Below, piece after piece: positions 61,426-64,000 of a DNA stretch of 64,000 bases. The first letter of the stretch is position 1; the number at the start of each line of letters is the position of its first letter. A model generated the notes under the pieces. It was not told the origin of the DNA, made no database searches, and saw nothing but the letters and a program-made list of their open reading frames with translations. Source of the stretch: Acidobacteriaceae bacterium. Lineage in GTDB: Bacteria > Acidobacteriota > Terriglobia > Terriglobales > Acidobacteriaceae. The position numbers and the translations under genes are program-made. The stretch spans positions 39,164-103,163 of the forward strand of contig JASHOC010000280.1 of NCBI GenBank assembly GCA_030041305.1, read 5' to 3'.

Positions 61426-62016
61426 GTGCCAGTGAATGATGTGAACGTGATGGCAATCGCACGGCCGCGTGAAAAGAGCGCGGAGACGCCGGGCCCGGAT
61501 AAAACGGCGCCGGGTGGAAGGGGATCGGAGACGGTGGTCTCGTTACGCGGATCCGTCGCGCGCGTCGCTGATCCCAAGAACCTGGACTCTAGCGTGGAAG
61601 AGGTTTTTCAACTGATGCTGGGACTCACGTGCCGGCGGACCCCTGAGCCGCCTCCCCAAGAGCCGGAATCGGTGACCGCGATGGTGGGTTTTGGTGGAGT
61701 GCTGAGTGGCGCCTGCGTGCTGCGGTCTGGGGGTACGGCCGCGCTCCGGATCACTGCGCGAATGACGGGCATGGAATTCACTGGGATCGACGACACGGTC
61801 AAAGACGGAATGGGCGAAATCTGTAATATGCTGGCTGGGGTCTGGAAGGGCAAGGCGCCGGAGCTGGCCGCCCACTGCATCCTCTCGGTTCCGGCGGTGA
61901 TCACGGGTCGAGACTACAACCTGCACGTGCAGTCGCCGGAGTTCCAACTCCACCACATTTACACCTTCGGCGAGGCCAGCTTCGAAGTGACAATTATCTG
62001 CGACGGGTTGCAGTGA
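61426..62016 (+). CDS. CheX-like chemotaxis phosphatase
   Basis: A 196-aa protein with a C-terminal CheX/CheC-type domain: GGVLSGACVLRSGGTAALRITARMTGM, then VKDGMGEICNMLAGVWKGK with the E-x2-N catalytic pair (E and N of GEICN). It would dephosphorylate CheY-P. The first ~50 residues are low-complexity and not part of the domain. GTG start, preceded by AAGGAGG. Confidence 0.85.
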   Translation: MPVNDVNVMAIARPREKSAETPGPDKTAPGGRGSETVVSLRGSVARVADPKNLDSSVEEVFQLMLGLTCRRTPEPPPQEPESVTAMVGFGGVLSGACVLRSGGTAALRITARMTGMEFTGIDDTVKDGMGEICNMLAGVWKGKAPELAAHCILSVPAVITGRDYNLHVQSPEFQLHHIYTFGEASFEVTIICDGLQ

Positions 62017-62334
62017 GACTTCGATTTGCGAAGGCTTCGGCCGCAAAAAGCTGTCTCCCCAAAAGCTATTTAGCCTCAAGTCGCTTCCCCAGCGGCTTTC
62101 CCGATTTGCGCGGGCCATCAGCCGGAACGCAGCCCCCGCAGGATCGGACCTTTGATCGATGCTCGTGGATCGGCGTTGCCAGGATGGAGCTGCCTTCGCC
62201 CAGGGTCGCAAATCTCCATTCGCGTTTCAAGCACTTCGACACGACCACACAAGTTCCTAACTTCCTCTAATCCTCTCCCGCTTCGCGCGGTTCCCGACCT
62301 GCCTGCTCCACTGCAGCCTGAAGGAGAATCGGCA
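62017..62334. other. Intergenic region between cheX and flgF
   Basis: 318 bp without a credible gene. AAGGAG at its end serves flgF. The frame of flgF is open back to 62152, but the encoded sequence has no family similarity. A promoter for flgF-flgG may lie here. Confidence 0.4.
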
Positions 62335-63072
62335 ATGGACAGCGGTTATTACGCGGCGACGACCGGGCTGGTGGCGCAGATGCAGGCTCTGGACACGACA
62401 GCCGCCAATTTGGCGAACGCGCAGAGTCCGGGCTACCGGGCCGAGCGAGAGTATTTCCGGTCTGTGCTTCTGGGCCCGGACGCTGCGGATTCCGAATTGG
62501 GTGGAACCGTGAACAACTACGGTTTGTTAGGCGGCGACCGCCTGAGCATGACCCAGGGAGCTGTTCAACAGACGGGCAACCCTCTTGACTTGGCCATCGA
62601 GGGAGAGGGCTTTTTCATGGTGCAGACCGCGAATGGCCCGCGTTACACCCGCGACGGAAGTTTTCATCGTGCCCGGAATGGGCAATTAGTCACCGAGGCG
62701 GGCGAGCCGGTGCTTTCCGCCGCGAAGCAGCCGATTCAGATTCCGCCCGGCGAGGTGACGGCGGGAGCCGACGGCGTGTTGTCGGTCGCGGGCGGAACGG
62801 TAGCCACGATAGGCGTCTTCACTTTTCCTGCAGGCACGCAGCTTACGCCGGAAGGGGCCAATCGCTATCTCGCGCCCCAAGGCGTTGCGCCCGCGCCGGC
62901 CCAAAGCGCTTCCGTCCGCCAGGGGGCCATCGAAGCCGCCAACGAGGACGTGGTTCAGGGGACCCTGGATCTGGTCATGATGCAGCGCCAGGCGGAGATG
63001 ATGCAGCGGGCGCTGACCGTCTTCGATGGGCAGTTCAACAAGTTCGCCACCGAGGACCTGCCCAAAGTTTAG
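62335..63072 (+). CDS. flgF: Flagellar basal-body rod protein FlgF
   Basis: A 245-aa proximal rod protein. N-terminal rod signature: MDSGYYAATTGLVAQMQALDTTAANLANAQSPGYRAER. Middle: GNPLDLAIEGEGFFMVQTANGPRYTRDGSFHRARNGQLVTEAGEPVL. C-terminal: EAANEDVVQGTLDLVMMQRQAEMMQRALTVFD. I chose the ATG at 62335, eight bases after AAGGAG. flgG follows, the usual order. Confidence 0.92.
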   Translation: MDSGYYAATTGLVAQMQALDTTAANLANAQSPGYRAEREYFRSVLLGPDAADSELGGTVNNYGLLGGDRLSMTQGAVQQTGNPLDLAIEGEGFFMVQTANGPRYTRDGSFHRARNGQLVTEAGEPVLSAAKQPIQIPPGEVTAGADGVLSVAGGTVATIGVFTFPAGTQLTPEGANRYLAPQGVAPAPAQSASVRQGAIEAANEDVVQGTLDLVMMQRQAEMMQRALTVFDGQFNKFATEDLPKV

Positions 63073-63076
63073 GAGC

Positions 63077-63203
63077 GGGGACCAAGGACCGAGAGGCCGG
63101 GGACCAGGGACTGGAGAGGGCAGGGGAAAAAGGAACCCGGGTTCGTGAGCTGAAAGCTGGACCGCCGATCTTTGACCACTGACACTGACCATTGATTACT
63201 GCG
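63077..63203 (+). repeat. Period-7-like repeats in the flgF-flgG spacer
   Basis: GGGGACC AAGGACC ... GGGGACC AGGGACT at 63077-63112, GAGCTGA AAGCTGG near 63148, and GACCACT GACACT GACCATT GATTACT near 63173-63201. The period is mostly 7 with slips. Weaker than the nuo arrays but of the same kind. Confidence 0.55.
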
Positions 63204-63221
63204 CACCGGAGGTGCGCCGCT

Positions 63222-64000
63222 ATGATTCGAGCCTTGTACACCGCCGCCAGCGGCATGAGCGCGCAGCAGTTGAATCTGGACACCATCGCCAATAACCTGG
63301 CTAACTCATCAACGACCGGTTTCCGACAGTTGCGCCTGGACTTTGAGGACATGGTCTACCAGAACCTGGTGACGCCAGGGGCGGCGCAAAGCCAGAACAC
63401 GGTTTCGGCAGGGCTGCAGATTGGTCTGGGCACAATGGCGGCGGCCACCGAGGTGATCAATACGCAAGGATCGCTGAACGAAACCGACAATCCGCTGGAC
63501 ATAGCCATCGAAGGGTCGGGATTCTTCCAGGTGCAGCAGCCGGACGGAAGCATTGCCTACACCCGGGCCGGCCAGTTCCAATTGAACAACCAGGGCACCA
63601 TGGTGACCACCGCGGGCGATCCGCTGATTCCGACTATCACCATCCCCCCCAACGCCACTGCGGTGACGATCACCCAGTACGGGGTGGTGAACGCCACTTT
63701 ACCCGGACAGCAGAATCCCTCGCAACTGGGACAGATCCAACTGGCCACGTTTCCCAATCCGGGCGGCCTGGAGAGTAGGGGCTCGAACCTGTTAGAGGCC
63801 ACCCTCAGCTCCGGCGACCCGGTGCTGGGCAACCCCGGCGGAACCGAGGGCCTGGGAACGCTGCAGCAGGGCTATCTGGAGAACTCGAATGTGGATGTGG
63901 TCACCGAGTTTGTGCAGATGGTCTTGGCGCAGCGAGCCTACGAATCGGACTCGAAGGTCGTGAAGGCCGCCGACGACATGTATTCCGAAGTCAATAACAT
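63222..64000 (+). CDS. flgG: Flagellar distal rod protein FlgG, 3'-truncated by the window end
   Basis: About 259 codons are present of the usual ~260-265, so only the last few residues are missing. N-terminus MIRALYTAASGMSAQQLNLDTIANNLANSSTTGFRQLRLDFEDMVYQ; middle NPLDIAIEGSGFFQVQQPDGSIAYTRAGQFQLNNQGTMVTTAGDPL; C-terminus LENSNVDVVTEFVQMVLAQRAYESDSKVVKAADDMYSEVN. GGAGGT precedes the ATG. Confidence 0.95.
   Translation, partial: MIRALYTAASGMSAQQLNLDTIANNLANSSTTGFRQLRLDFEDMVYQNLVTPGAAQSQNTVSAGLQIGLGTMAAATEVINTQGSLNETDNPLDIAIEGSGFFQVQQPDGSIAYTRAGQFQLNNQGTMVTTAGDPLIPTITIPPNATAVTITQYGVVNATLPGQQNPSQLGQIQLATFPNPGGLESRGSNLLEATLSSGDPVLGNPGGTEGLGTLQQGYLENSNVDVVTEFVQMVLAQRAYESDSKVVKAADDMYSEVNN

Overview
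The window reads as one contiguous, GC-rich bacterial chromosome segment, most likely from an Acidobacteriota (Terriglobia-like) organism. The pointers are a MacB/FtsX-type duplicated orphan permease (ADOP), secreted glycosidases and Tat-exported enzymes, a sedolisin with bacterial Ig-like repeats, HTH-plus-PD40 regulators and frequent GTG/TTG starts. The phylum call is inferred from gene content. I saw no rRNA, tRNA, CRISPR array, prophage or complete insertion sequence.

Layout. 1-2.4 kb: end of hemE, then hemH, whose last ten codons lie inside a 117-bp mobile repeat, then a small zinc ribbon. 2.4-13.7 kb: proline dehydrogenase, GH27 alpha-galactosidase, secreted phosphoesterase, Tat-exported glycosidase, sedolisin, an ENPP-like protein that has lost its metal-binding histidines, and a BadF-type sugar kinase. 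13.7-24 kb: ADOP permease, YwiC-like membrane protein, bicupin, ABC-F ATPase, CBS protein, a three-gene unit (zinc ribbon / 188-aa protein / PIN), and glycogen synthase. 24.3-37.6 kb: complex I cluster nuoABCD-[four-helix-bundle gene]-IHJKLM-M2-N, without nuoEFG and with two NuoM genes. 37.7-50.6 kb: Tat-exported SelA-like and DapA-like pair, HdeD-like protein, frameshifted rhomboid, DinB, a secreted unknown, HTH-PD40 regulator, phosphodiesterase, orphan DppC-like permease, CAP protein and PQQ-type dehydrogenase. 51-64 kb: flagellar export/switch/rod operon fliN-O-P-Q-R-flhB-flhA-fliA-fliM-fliN2-[MshEN protein]-cheY-cheX-flgF-flgG (cut by the window end).

Two kinds of non-coding structure run through the window. 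The first is a 116-117 bp MITE-like element in five nearly identical copies, both orientations, with 18-bp terminal inverted repeats that begin and end with TA. The second is a set of period-7 (heptanucleotide) arrays in gene spacers. Their sequence differs from locus to locus but the 7-bp period is kept; several are paired as inverted arms, and some supply the Shine-Dalgarno or the stop codon of adjacent genes. Five nuo spacers carry them, and a four-helix-bundle gene inside the nuo operon lies between two inverted arrays.

Together the genes suggest a motile, respiring heterotroph that degrades polysaccharide and protein outside the cell and has an enlarged complex I.
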